64,000 nt of DNA, from NCBI GenBank assembly GCA_037892935.1, contig JAYXKI010000005.1:2542001-2606000 (forward strand), read 5' to 3'. Made by a program: the position numbers and the translations under genes. How positions within the stretch are numbered: the first letter of the stretch is position 1; each line of letters starts with the position of its first letter. This DNA is from Phlebopus portentosus (lineage: Eukaryota > Basidiomycota > Agaricomycetes > Boletales > Boletinellaceae). Positions 1 to 10,896 of the stretch are shown here, in pieces. The notes beneath the pieces were generated by a model. It worked only from the letters and a program-made list of their open reading frames with translations, was not told the origin of the DNA and made no database searches.

Positions 1-489
1 AAAAAAATATATATGCAAAGAAGAGGTAAAAAACAATATTTTCACTATTTTGGGGTCATTTTTTGCTCTATTTTCTCAATCTTTGTTTCTTAAAGAAAGC
101 CCTTTTGAAAATATGAATTTAGAAACTTAGATGATGTGAAACCATTGAGTTTTGGGTGAGATATGATTTTATCTGTGTTTTGAAGCACTTGTGACATGAA
201 AAGTGGTGAAATCACATGATTGCCAACAATTTTGCAACTAGCTGTAAACCAAATGCACTTTATTACAGTAAGATGCATCATTGCCCGTTATGTCCTGTAT
301 CTTATGAAAAGACTGGTAAATGCTTGTAGCTTCTCATTTTTCTCTGGATTGTCTCGCAACTCAAACAACAATGTAGGGAGAAGCCATGCAACACAATCTA
401 TTGTAAGTATAAAAAGCTCAGCACGGAATGCATTCAGAGCCTGAGAGAAAATGATTTATCTGATTTGATCGACATGACGCAGCGCATTA
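1..489. other. AT-rich stretch without a supported gene
   Basis: A/T-rich sequence with short open frames only, none with convincing protein composition or splice partners. It lies downstream of the monooxygenase stop codon. I see no tRNA and no clear repeat unit. Confidence 0.5.
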
Positions 490-2280
490 TTATAGTCTTG
501 CGAAGACCTCTGAGCCCCTGGCCTGCCCCTCTGCTTGCCTTCGAACATGTTGACAGAGTCGCGACCCTGTATCTCGCCACCAACGTTCCGCCTCTGCATC
601 GGCATCATAGCTAAACTGCTCTCGGTTTTTGCGCGGATCTGCCCACTGATTGCTGCTTCCCTCTCCATTGAATTCTATCAGCGCTGGAGGACCAAGACCC
701 CATTTAGCGCACTCGACGCGCATCGCGGATCTCATGTTGGCATCACGTTCCTCCTGTTCTGGACCATCCGGAAGATGAAAGATGTGTTGATTAAGTCGAG
801 AGCTTGCTTGAGTTTCAGCCGTCCGTGAATGCCGAAGTAGCTCGTACGCGTATAACATCGGGACGAGCTCCGCTGCGTGGCTGAGGCGTGACAGGATGTT
901 GCCAAGCACGGCTGCGTCCTCAATGGCCATTGCTGCACCTTGCGCACGATACGGCTGTGATAGCTTGTATCATGGGCTACTTCAACTGGGAAAAGAGTTA
1001 CTCACCAGCATAGGGTGACAGGCGTCTCCAAGTAGAATGACATGTCCTTCTCGATGAATCCAGGTTGGAAGCGGTTCACGATCCATGAGTTTCCAATTGA
1101 GCGTTGAAGGTACCATAGACAACAATTTCTCAATTCTAGGCCAGACATGTCAATCACGGAATATTGTCATGTCATTTGTGGTCGCTAACCTCCGATCCCA
1201 GCCAGCAAACTCGGCACGCATTTTGTCGGCGCTTCCTTCCGCAGTCCACGATTCGTCAGAACCATCGTCAGGGTGTATCATCACAAGATTGTATTCTCGT
1301 TTCGCGCGCTTTATAAGGCGTTAGCGCGGTATATCGACACCACACATGGAGATTACTCACGATACAATATGCCATAACATGTCTTTAAGTGTCACACATC
1401 CGGGTATTAGCAACGAACCCGCGTTATCGGAAATCTGCGCACCTGCTCGGACCCATCCAGCCCGTCATCTCAGGGTTCTCCACGAAAGGTCGTAGCTCAG
1501 GATCTGCAAGCATCCTTTCTGTCGGTATTACCGCCCGATATGCCGCATCACCGGTCGCAGTTGCTTTGGTCGGTGCTCCGAGAACAATTTCTCGGACCAT
1601 GCTCTTCACACCGTCGGCTCCAACAATGAGGTCGGCCAAAATCACCTCTCCAGTAGTAGTTGTGACCGAAGGACGCGGGGCAGAAGGATTAATAGAGGCA
1701 ACGGTACAGTCCAGCCGAAGTGTGCTGACTGAGGCCGCAAGATCCAGAAGGAGCCTATGGAAGTCCGCGCGATGAATGTGGTAGTAGGGAGAGCCATAAT
1801 CGCTCTCCATAACATCTCCCCATTTTGTCCAGCCAACAAGTTCACCTGTGTTATCTGTGAAAGATGTTTGTTTAATATGGTCCTGTTTCGAGAACGAACT
1901 GTACTGCGCTCCTTACATCGTCGCAATGCAATCGCTTCCGGTCTGACGCCGACTTTCTTCAACTGTTCTCCCAGACCCCATCGAATCAGCAACCTGCTCA
2001 CATTCGGAGTCACCTGAATTCCAGCACCGATTTCACCTATCGCCGGTGCCGATTCTAGTATGGTTACGCGATGTCCTGCGTGTCCGAGAGTATGAGCAGC
2101 AGCCAAGCCACCCAGTCCGCAACCAACAACGATGACATCGAGAGAAAGAGAAGCCTTGCGCCCATCAAATAGCCTGAGCGTCTTGCAATCCCAATCATCG
2201 GTGCATGAAGAAAGAGGAGAGTATGAAGTACTCACCTTATTGACGTCAACGGCACGGGCTGCTGAGTCGGCCTCGGCGAA
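490..2280 (-). CDS. FAD-dependent monooxygenase, salicylate-hydroxylase type
   Basis: Predicted single-component flavin monooxygenase that would hydroxylate an aromatic substrate using FAD and NAD(P)H. Seven exons run right to left; six are firmly phased: 2173-1917, 1854-1443, 1382-1361 (22 nt), 1308-1190, 1135-1006 and 954-490. The second exon carries the Rossmann motif VIVVGCGLGGL and a following ILES acidic strand end. The third carries the ADLIVGADGVKS motif. The last junction joins GDACHPMLPYRAQG to AAMAIEDAAVLG, the conserved FAD-phosphate/ribose motif of this family. The coded part is at least 468 residues, normal for the family. The first exon joins at a GT donor at 2235 and is open upstream as ...PVPLTSI, but the start codon is unresolved; it may lie in a further upstream exon. 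The true substrate cannot be told from sequence. Confidence 0.85.
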
Positions 2281-2289
2281 GCGATCTGA

Positions 2290-4061
2290 TAGTATAGTTG
2301 TTTTATGAGAGTAACTCTAAACCAGAATATGTGATTGAGCAGATGAGTGGGATGCGACAGACAGCTTGGGACGCACCATTGGCGGAAGATACCTGGATTA
2401 TCTCGGTTTGGGAGGACGAAGAGACCAATTATATAGAAGAATTGAGGGCTGGGAGCCGCGGCATGGGCCATCGTCTGGTAAATAGTTTGTGCGAATTGGT
2501 TAGGACGGTGCAGCGTGACTGGACAGGACACCGCTTGGACTATTTAATCAAACCAAAGGCATGTGGTTGGTCTGTTCCTTTCCGCTTTTCTGCTGCCATG
2601 AGCAGAGATGTAGCAACCGTTACTCTCAATCAACGCGAAAGATGAATGCTGTAAAATGCGTCAGATGATTCAACCGTCGTGTAAACGACTACGACTACGA
2701 CTCGGATGGCCGAATTAGACCACATTCCGCACGTGACCGCCAATCTCCTCGCTGCAGCAATGCCAGCATACATTTGCCAGATCTTTCTTCCGCACTGAAG
2801 GAGAGGCTTATTGCAGCCGAAGTTCATGTGCGCGCGCGGTGAACCAGTCGTATGTCATGTAGTAGTGAATGAATGTGGTTCGTGACCTCTCCCTAGGACG
2901 TGCCCAGCTGGATTGTCCGGAGCCAATCATATCTTTATATCACAACGCTCAGGAAACGCAATATTCGGTGCTTGACGCAATTATCAGCATTTACATTTTC
3001 AGAACACTTACAGCTGCTTGGCAGACTGATACATACCAATGCATTGTCAATACGCCGAGAAATTGTTACCTGCGGTGCGCAATGTCCCCAAACCATCATT
3101 CTACGAACGTCTGGCTCTGGCACTTATCAAAAGATATCAGCGTTAACGCTATACTTCTGTATTCTGTCTTCCACAGATAACATATCCACGGCGCAGATCG
3201 CCGATCAATATACTTCCTCTAACGTGGAGTAAATCATAAATTAATGCATGATCGTGCGAGTGCAGGTGGTCCGAGATACATCTAGTGTCTTGATTAAAAA
3301 TTAATAATGGCGCGCAAGACTGGTAAAAGATCACCAAGACCCATTCAGCTTGGCTCCTTAAATACCGCAAAACCAGTAAGGCCATCAAGACTCCATTCGT
3401 TCCAACTCCTCAAATACCGCAAAACCAGTAAGACCGTCAAGACTCCATTCGTTCCAACTCCTCAAAGACGAATCCGACTCAGCTTTGCCATAGCTCCGCA
3501 TGTGGACGAGACACAGCTTCAACACGTACGCCGAGAAAGAACTTCGCAAGCTCACTGCTCAAAATCAACTCACACTTCGCCGAGGCATGTCTACCCGAAT
3601 TGAGTCCGTCCGAGTTGACCATAGCAGTTTCGCCTCTCGCAGGTCAAAGTCGCCGCATCACTGTAGAGCCAAGACCTCTGAGCATTCCCGGTATAAATGG
3701 CGATTTGATACGCATTGACTTTGATAGCTTAGAGGGTCAGAGAGATGCTTGACTGCCTCGACACCGCGAAACTGTGAGTCAGTTAACCTCGGAGAAAATA
3801 TGCACACATCGTCTCAAACACTGTCCCGTAGGTATCGAAGTTCACAAGATCTTCGCGAGAACGGTCACCCTTCGCGGATCATGCTCTCTTGATATACATG
3901 TATCTTCAAAGCTTCCTTGCATTATGCAACGTGATTCGTAAAGCGCTATTCGCTTTCATGTATGATTGCGACTGAAGTCATGCGGCTCGTGCCAATATGA
4001 AGGTCGAAAATTTGGTTAATAAAGTCAAATGTTCCGATTTGATTAAGGATGCCCTGATCTA
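2290..4061. other. intergenic region, no supported gene
   Basis: Between the monooxygenase 5' end and the stop of the aspartic protease gene. Open frames here are short and lack family features. The only structure I see is a 52-bp direct repeat at 3361-3466. Confidence 0.5.
3361..3466. repeat. two-copy 52-bp direct tandem repeat
   Basis: The sequence from about 3361 recurs 52 bases later with about two mismatches (core ACCGCAAAACCAGTAAG followed by CTCCATTCGTTCCAACTCC). The period is not a multiple of three and no gene is supported here, so it is probably a simple duplication. Confidence 0.8.
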
Positions 4062-5914
4062 CTATGAGAATAGCGACGAGGATGCGAGAATACCTGCTAG
4101 GGCACTGAAGAGCACCGATAATGTAACGGTACTGCGGTCCGTAGGTATTTTGCTCGCGAATGCGTTTGAACTCGAGTCAGCCGATTGAGAGCTAGACGGT
4201 AACGGGACACCTCCGGACGTGATTCTCGCAGTTGCTGTTCCAGAAGGTTGCGGAGCTGTAACGACCGACGACGACAAAAACGAAACAGATGGTATCGGAA
4301 TCGATGCCGTCGGCGCCGGGTGAGAAGAAGAGGTGAGCGAAAGCGAACGAGATGTTGATGTAGAAGGGGAGGCGGTCGTACCATTAGCACCGCCTGCTGC
4401 ATCGGAGAGCTGAGCAAATCCGATAGACGATGGGTTGAAGCGGAAAACAGAGTAGACGTTTTTCTGCGATTGCGAAAGCAAGGATCACAATTGGGTGCTG
4501 ATAGGAAAGGAACAGGTGAAACGTACGAGGAACGTGTCACCGATGACCCACGCAGGAATAGAGTTGCTTGAGTCTATATTTGTTCCCGCATCCAGGTCAA
4601 ATATGCCACCGAGACATTGTTGACCCTGCGCGTCGATCGCTCCGAGATTGAAATCAGCGTCGCTGATCTCCCAAGTCCGGGAGCCGAAGTTTAGAGTGAC
4701 TGCAACAGTTGTATCACACGCTGTATCGAATAAAGCTCATTATCTGGTTGTAATGGTATACAAACAAGGAAATGGGAACGTACGGAAAGCAAAAAACCCT
4801 TGAAGTTGTCCGGTGAGGGCCTCGGAGTCCTGAATCTCATTAAAGATATTCTGCACAGCGGTAGACGGGCCCGCGACGAGCGTTGTGCCCGTGTCGATCG
4901 CTGCAAGTCCGGCATCCCCGGTTGGGATCGACACGGAATTGCCTTGCACAGTCACCTCCTGAAGCGGGAGAAGCCAAAAGCTGGGAGTTACGTCCTCCGG
5001 AATATCAACAAAGTCGATGTCGCCTGTAAATAGACTCGAGTTTGTCCCGCCTAGCGTGAACGCTCCTCCCGGTTCGAGCTCCTGAGCCTGCGGGTCGTCA
5101 ACGAACCGCGTTAACCAAAAGCTCATCTCCGGGTCCGTCAGCTGGTTTTCATTTGCAAGGGTCTCCCAGAATGGGGTCGCTCTCGACTGTGCGATCGTCT
5201 GGAATGCTAAACCCATCAGTCCGGAGACAGGCTGTGTCAGGAAGTTTGACGAGATCTGATCAACAATTGCTATGAAACTGATTAGACGCAATTCTGTGAT
5301 TACAGAGATCGTTGCTGCTCACAGAGCGTTTGTTCGGAGATGGTGAAGCCGCCCATGCTCACAGCGTCTGTAGCAACCGTCCCTGCGACCTGACCCGACC
5401 CATAACTGATTGTGATGCTTTGCTGAGAGGACGAAAGCGAAGACGATTGGCTAGAATCGAACAAAGGCGAGTTTTGTGGACATGCAAGACACTGATTTGA
5501 AGCAACCCATAAGTCCGAGGAGCCAGTGTCAAGTATGACGTTAAATTCCTGCGGACTACCATGAAGTCAGAACAAAAGCATGGATCTCGTCATCAAAAGG
5601 GGAAGGTGAAGGAATACGCACGGAGTCCCGACAGAAATAGGAGCGAAATAACTGGAGTCGGCCTGCTGATTTGTGATGTCTACGTTTGCGGTATTTTGCC
5701 TCTTCTTGGAGGACGATGAGGCGATGGCAGGTCGACCATACTTTGTGCGAATGCTGTCCGCTACGGTTGCGAAGTCATTTATTGACCTGGGCGAGATCTT
5801 TCGTCTTGCGAGTGGGATATGTAAGGATGCCGACGCCCGAGATGCGACTGCGGATGAAGAAAGGACGGTAAGGACAATCAGGCACACGGCGGCCGCTGCG
5901 AACTTGGACGTCAT
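4062..5914 (-). CDS. secreted pepsin-like aspartic protease (A1) with Ser/Thr-rich, GPI-like tail
   Basis: Five exons (5914-5618, 5548-5323, 5269-4784, 4720-4527, 4463-4062) sum to 1,605 nt, 534 residues, all in phase. Residues 1-24 form a signal peptide. A propeptide follows, with a dibasic KKR site near residue 70 just before the mature start. The two catalytic motifs are present: VILDTGSSDLWV and AAIDTGTTLVAGPS. The flap-type YGSG segment and a late WVIGDTFL segment are also in place. After the catalytic domain comes about 90 residues rich in Ser/Thr/Pro, ending in a hydrophobic stretch, as expected for a GPI-anchored, wall-associated protease. The first intron donor is ambiguous (GTGCGT or GTATTC); only the second keeps the frame. 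Family assignment is firm; the GPI anchor is inferred from composition. Confidence 0.92.
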
Positions 5915-6568
5915 TGTTCCTTTACGCGAGGTAAGCGAGAGAGTGGTCGTGGTCGGTGAGCTAGGCTCGGACGCTGCTAAGAGTGATAGCGTAGAAAGAA
6001 ATAAAGAGCGCGCGGAATGAAATGAAACGAAGAAAAGGGCGGCAATGCCGCGTCAATCCTGTAGTGTGTTGTGTTGAGGATGAGCTGAGCTTTAATAAGG
6101 AGCGACCCGCTATTCGTGTTCGCTTCATGGGAATATTCCCCAGTTCGCAGCATCTCTTTCATTTTTATTTTATATTCTGTATTTTATTTTATATTTCGAC
6201 CCGAAGTACACAGTACCTCGAGCTCGTTTTCCGTTCCGAGCAGGAGGAGGCGCCAAGCTCGGTTTCTCGTCACGTGCTCTCGCCGCGCTCTCCTCGGTCA
6301 AGTTGAATCTCCGAAGATGATATAAAAAATTCGTGTACGTCGGTGCTGGCGGTAGTCATGTAGTATTGGTATTCTATTCAGGCAATGCAGCCGCTAGCAA
6401 TTATTCTACGTCGAGACTGCTTCGCAAAAGACTATGAATCGGTCATGAGGTACTTATATAGCCTGACTGATATTTATCTTGGCGAGAGTAAATTAAATGT
6501 GTATGTTTGTCGGACTCGGACGGATGATCTATGTGCGGTTTCGTATGCGGTACTCTATCCTCAATACC
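5915..6568. other. intergenic region between two minus-strand genes
   Basis: Contains the presumed promoter of the aspartic protease (just above 5914) and the 3' flank of eIF2B gamma. T-rich tract around 6160-6200. No further gene seen. Confidence 0.5.
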
Positions 6569-8211
6569 CTAGCTGTCACTCTCGCTCGTCGCCTCTTCAT
6601 CCTCAACTTCTCCCTCAGAACCATCAGCACCTGCCGTCCAATCCGATACTTCAAGTTTCTCGTGCTTATAGACGCCACCAGCTTCAACCTCGAAGCCTGC
6701 CTGAGTAACGCATCGCACCAGTTCCGCTTTGGCCCCTACACGTGTATTCTTCCCGAGGATGCACCCGTCGAGTTTCGCCCCTTCCTCAATAACACAGTAC
6801 TCCATCAAAACGCATCCGATGAGCTTCGCATTTCTTCCAATTATACAGTGACTCCCGATCGCACAACGCTTGACAGTACTTCGCTCGCCGACGCGCGTCG
6901 AAGAGCCGATGAGACTATCTGGTGTCACATTTGCTTTTGGATCGATCAAGGCGCGCAAGGCAGGATCATGAGTGGGCGGTGCCATTGTTCCTAAAGCCGC
7001 TCGGTTCAATTCTAGATACGCAAGAAGATTGTTCGCACGTGCAGCAAAGCCCCTTGAAGAAGGATGTATAACGAGTCCAACGCGAAAGCTGGGCGGTGCC
7101 GCATCGTCATCTCCCTCGTCCGCTGACGACGAAGTTTCCACACTCTCTCCAGAGGTGGGTGATTTCAGCTTCTGAGGAGGTGGCAGGTACGAAGTCGAGT
7201 GCTGCAGAGCGAGGGTCTGTGTCTGGGTATTCGTAAGCGGGTCAAGCACCTTCCTATACTTCTGCCGCTTCGTTCGCTGTGTATGGACTTTACAGAGCCA
7301 TGGCAAGAATTCCTCGCGGAATGAATCAAAGTGTCCCTTCTTCATCTGCAGAGCGTCGAGCACGGCATGGCGACATATGTACACATGCGCATCAACGAGA
7401 CGCATTGAAAGAGTTGTCCGAGGGTACGCCCAAAGCGTGCACATGCGCAGCGCAAGCTCGTCGCCGTCACGATCTTGATCATCTAGCGTATCAAGATGCA
7501 AAAGCGTGCCACTGTTCACGTCGTACACGACAGGCATCGGAGATATAGGCGGAGACCATGCTTCCTCCGTATTCTTACCCTTCTCACTTTCCTGCGGACG
7601 CTGCTCAAAGAAAAGCGCCGTGGCGATCGAACCGTCTGTATTCGCTTCAACCCTGAATTTGTCCAACACCGTCTCAAGACGCAGGGAAGGCGGCGGAAGG
7701 AAGTCGCATGGTAGGAGGACAAAGTCACTTGTCATACGAGACGCAAAGTGAGCGAGAACGTTTGCTGTACCTGCAGGGATATCTTGTGATTGGTCATACG
7801 TCTGTATCTCAATGCTTAAATTTGAAAGAGATGAGGACGAGGGATCGGAGTTGATGTGATGAGAAATCGGATCGCGGTGCGACGTTGGGCATATCAGTAA
7901 CACGTCTTGAGCCATTCGTTACTCAAATGAATCAACAGTGTGAATTGGTTGTACAACACACCCTTCAACCCAGCTTCCTCGATCCAGTTTAAGACATAAG
8001 AGATCATTGGCTTGTTCCCAATCGGCAACAAAGCTTTCGGACACGGCTGATCGCCATAATTACTCGTCAGCGGCTGCAACCTGGCACCATCAATGTATAT
8101 TTACGACTACATTGAACAGTGTTTGACTCACTCGTTTCCGAACCCTGCGAGAACGACTGCGAGGAACTCACGAGGATGTTGTACAGATGGTGTCTCCGTG
8201 AAATTCATCAT
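6569..8211 (-). CDS. GCD1: translation initiation factor eIF2B subunit gamma
   Basis: Subunit of the eIF2B complex that exchanges GDP for GTP on eIF2. Three exons (8211-8132, 8080-7962, 7905-6569) sum to 1,536 nt, 511 residues. The N-terminal half is a nucleotidyltransferase-like fold: FLAVVLAGFGNE, then CPKALLPIGNKPMISYVLNW, a shape shared with sugar-nucleotide pyrophosphorylases. The C-terminal part, from about residue 400, shows hexapeptide left-handed beta-helix repeats (IGSSTRVGERSTVKRCAIGS, then IIGRNAKLIGCV and VIEEGAKLDGCILG). This domain order and length fit gamma rather than epsilon, because the C-terminal W2/HEAT catalytic domain of epsilon is absent. The protein ends in an acidic Glu/Ser tail. 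The start follows MMNFTETPSVQHP; either of two adjacent Met codons is possible. Confidence 0.88.
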
Positions 8212-8440
8212 GGAGACGTTGGCTTGCTATTGTAGATTCCAAGGGCTTCACGTTGCGGCGCAAACAAGGTTTTGGTGATGTTAATAGTAGAATTGAGTTG
8301 AACAGCATACAGTGAAGTCGAGTACGCGTCTGGACTAATACAAATTGAAGTTTCCCACGAATACAGTCTCACCAAACGCTACCCAAATTATATCTACACC
8401 GCATAAATCTCCTTATTATCAATTCTACTGACCTGATCCT

Positions 8441-9487
8441 TCAATTCGAGCTGATTCGCCTGCAAATGGAGGCGACAATGAGCTTCAAGGCCTCCGTAAC
8501 GTACTCGGTGCTAAGCGGTTCGCGGACCGGTGGGCAATGAACAAAGAGGACCTTGGTCGCTTTGCCCGACTCTTTTTCCCGCGTTCGCCGAGCCTCAGCG
8601 AGAGAGCAGTAATAGATGAAGTCGCAGAGATATCGCCCAGCATTTGTGCTTGCTTGCACCGCCTGCGTTTTTTTTTTTCAAAGTCTAAGTGACAGAAACA
8701 GCGGAACGGAACCTGACGTTACCCACATCTACACCCGAGTCTCGCAATTCTTGAACCAGCGCATCGATATCAATATCAGTCTCGAGTTCTCCCGCGAACG
8801 ACTCGTAACCCTGGGCGAATCCGCGCACGCTCTCGTCCTGCGTCCCGAGCGTCACCCGCGCCCGTTCAAATACTTCTGCAGCATCCAGACCTCCCGCCTT
8901 ATTGACTTTGTCGCCCCGCTCGTCATTCTTATGGACCACAGGCGCATATTTCTTGTCGACGTCCGGCACGTTATATCCAAGCTTATGTCCGAGCTTCTCT
9001 ATGCGCAGGTTCCCTGTCATGCCTGCACCTACGTGCAATATGAGGTCGTAACCGTCTGCCGGGGGATCAGGGCCGATCGGAAACGACGCTAGCTCCGGAC
9101 CGTCATTAGAAGGCGAAGGTAGGAGAGGCGGCCGAGCATGTAACTTTGGCACTATCGAGAGGACGCCGTCGTAGGTGACAGGCACCAAGAGCGAAGTTAT
9201 ATGTATTGGCCGAGCATCGTCAGGGTCCGTGAGGACTTGCTGATTTTCAAGCTTGACGGGCTCTGATGGACTTGAAGTTTCTAGAAGGACGTTGTGCAAA
9301 GGGCGTACTGCGAGCCAAGACGGATTTATTTTGTAGTTGGCAAATGGCTGAATATAGAGTTTCGATCGTTGTGTCAGATAAACATTTGATTGAAATGGCA
9401 TCTCGATCTTGCCTCGAATCCAGTGATGAGCACACGGATTGCATCCTCATGGACACCATCAGACACGACGAGCGGTATGTGAGGCAT
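8441..9487 (-). CDS. pyroglutamyl-peptidase I (peptidase C15)
   Basis: Cytosolic cysteine peptidase that removes N-terminal pyroglutamate. Three exons (9487-9413, 9347-8723, 8652-8441) give 912 nt, 303 residues. The N-terminus reads VLITGFE|PFANYKINPSWLAV, the family signature, with the junction exactly at a GC-AG intron. The central part has DLILHVGAGMTGNLRIEKLG. The last exon supplies the catalytic cysteine in STNAGRYLCDFIYYCSL and the histidine in KVLFVHCPP. At about 300 residues it is longer than bacterial homologues (about 215), as is common in fungi. The first intron begins GC rather than GT (donor GAG|GCAAGA at 9412) and all phases agree with it. A minus-strand neighbour of eIF2B gamma, about 230 bases upstream of that gene's start, probably with its own promoter. 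Confidence 0.9.
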
Positions 9488-10896
9488 GTCGGTGATGGAC
9501 TATAGCAACTTGTAGTCCATGCCATGGTAAACAACAAAGTTTAGCGGATCATGCCGCGACGAGATTCTCGTTTACAAATAATATCACGCAAAAAATCAAA
9601 TTTTTTAGGCTAAGCCTTTCATTTCAACAGCAAATCAAACTACAATTACAGTGACAGAAGTAACAAAGAAAAGAAATCCATCAGACAAACGCTGCTCTCG
9701 CTGGCTAGCTCACCCAACACACCCACAAAGGGATGTGATAGCAAGACAAACCAAACGTCCTCGAGCCCGACGCTGGAAAGCAGACAGGCATAGTTCTCAG
9801 TGTGACGAGGCAGCGCGGATGTCATCTACTGGATTTGAAGAGTGTGGCATGTGTAAACATGCGAGACTCGAGTTAGCACCTATACAATAGATCCTAGCTG
9901 AGTATAATCTGAGGATTTCAAAATCGCACTCCTGAAGCCTTATATACCCCCTCGCGTCGGTGGTCCGTGCGTCGTGTAATATAGATACCATAACAGGTAA
10001 GTACTTTTGGAAAGTGATCGACGCCATTCATCTGTGCACGACGACGTCGACGACGAGGTGGGTGGACGCATTTCGATTCGATTCATAAGTATTCGATCTG
10101 TTTTTCAACAGCTCCTCTCTACATCCATAACCCTCTGTAGGGTGCATTCATCCCATCTCATCACGTGCTTAACAAATGAATCAATCATCGACCCTTTCAC
10201 CGCGAAATGCTACGAACAGAGCACGGGAAAGCACGAACTGCCGCTGCAGATTCTGCCAAGTCGCATCAAATAATACATTTACAACTCCAGCCAAACGGCA
10301 GACCGAATTCAGAAGAGGCGCAATGTGTCTTCTCAAGTTCAAGATTCCGCCCAATGCATTTGCCGGGATCGCTCCGGATGGCACGATAGCTCTAGTCCGC
10401 GAGAGACGACCGAGCACGAGCGGTACCGGTAGATGTCCATCAGATGGTGACATGGACTCAAGGACTAGCAGAGAACTACGTTCGCCGGCCCGTTACGAGC
10501 AGAAATACAGCGGGCTTGATGCATACGGAAACATGATATAGACCGGTCATGAATGCTAGAATTGGAGGCAGTATATGTACATGTACAATGTGAGTCGAAC
10601 CTTGATCCCTGAGTGTCAAATACTGACCATCTAAGCCGCATCAGAGACTGGGTAGATAGATAGAATGAAATTGAAATCATGATATTATATTGTACATGTG
10701 ATCTGAGCTGCTAATGTCACGAGGCCGTGGTTACCACATACCCAAATGGGAGACGCGTGTTTCGGTGCGCGTCTGTCGAGTGTTTGTCGCGTCTCTGGTT
10801 GCTTCTCCTCACTGCATAGAGCTGTTCTATATCGTATAGACACGTCCGACGGCGTCGACTGCCCACTAAACAGCGCTTAGCGGACACGCGCATAGG
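9488..10896. other. intergenic region between divergent genes
   Basis: Separates the pyroglutamyl peptidase (leftward) and the scaffold protein gene (rightward), so promoters for both are expected here. An open frame at about 10176-10541 (+) has no family features and no clear splice partner; I do not call it. No tRNA seen. Confidence 0.45.

Noticed and set aside
10176..10541. Plus-strand 121-codon ORF upstream of the scaffold gene
   Set aside because: Composition is not distinctive, overlapping frames are equally open, and it cannot be joined to the following gene.
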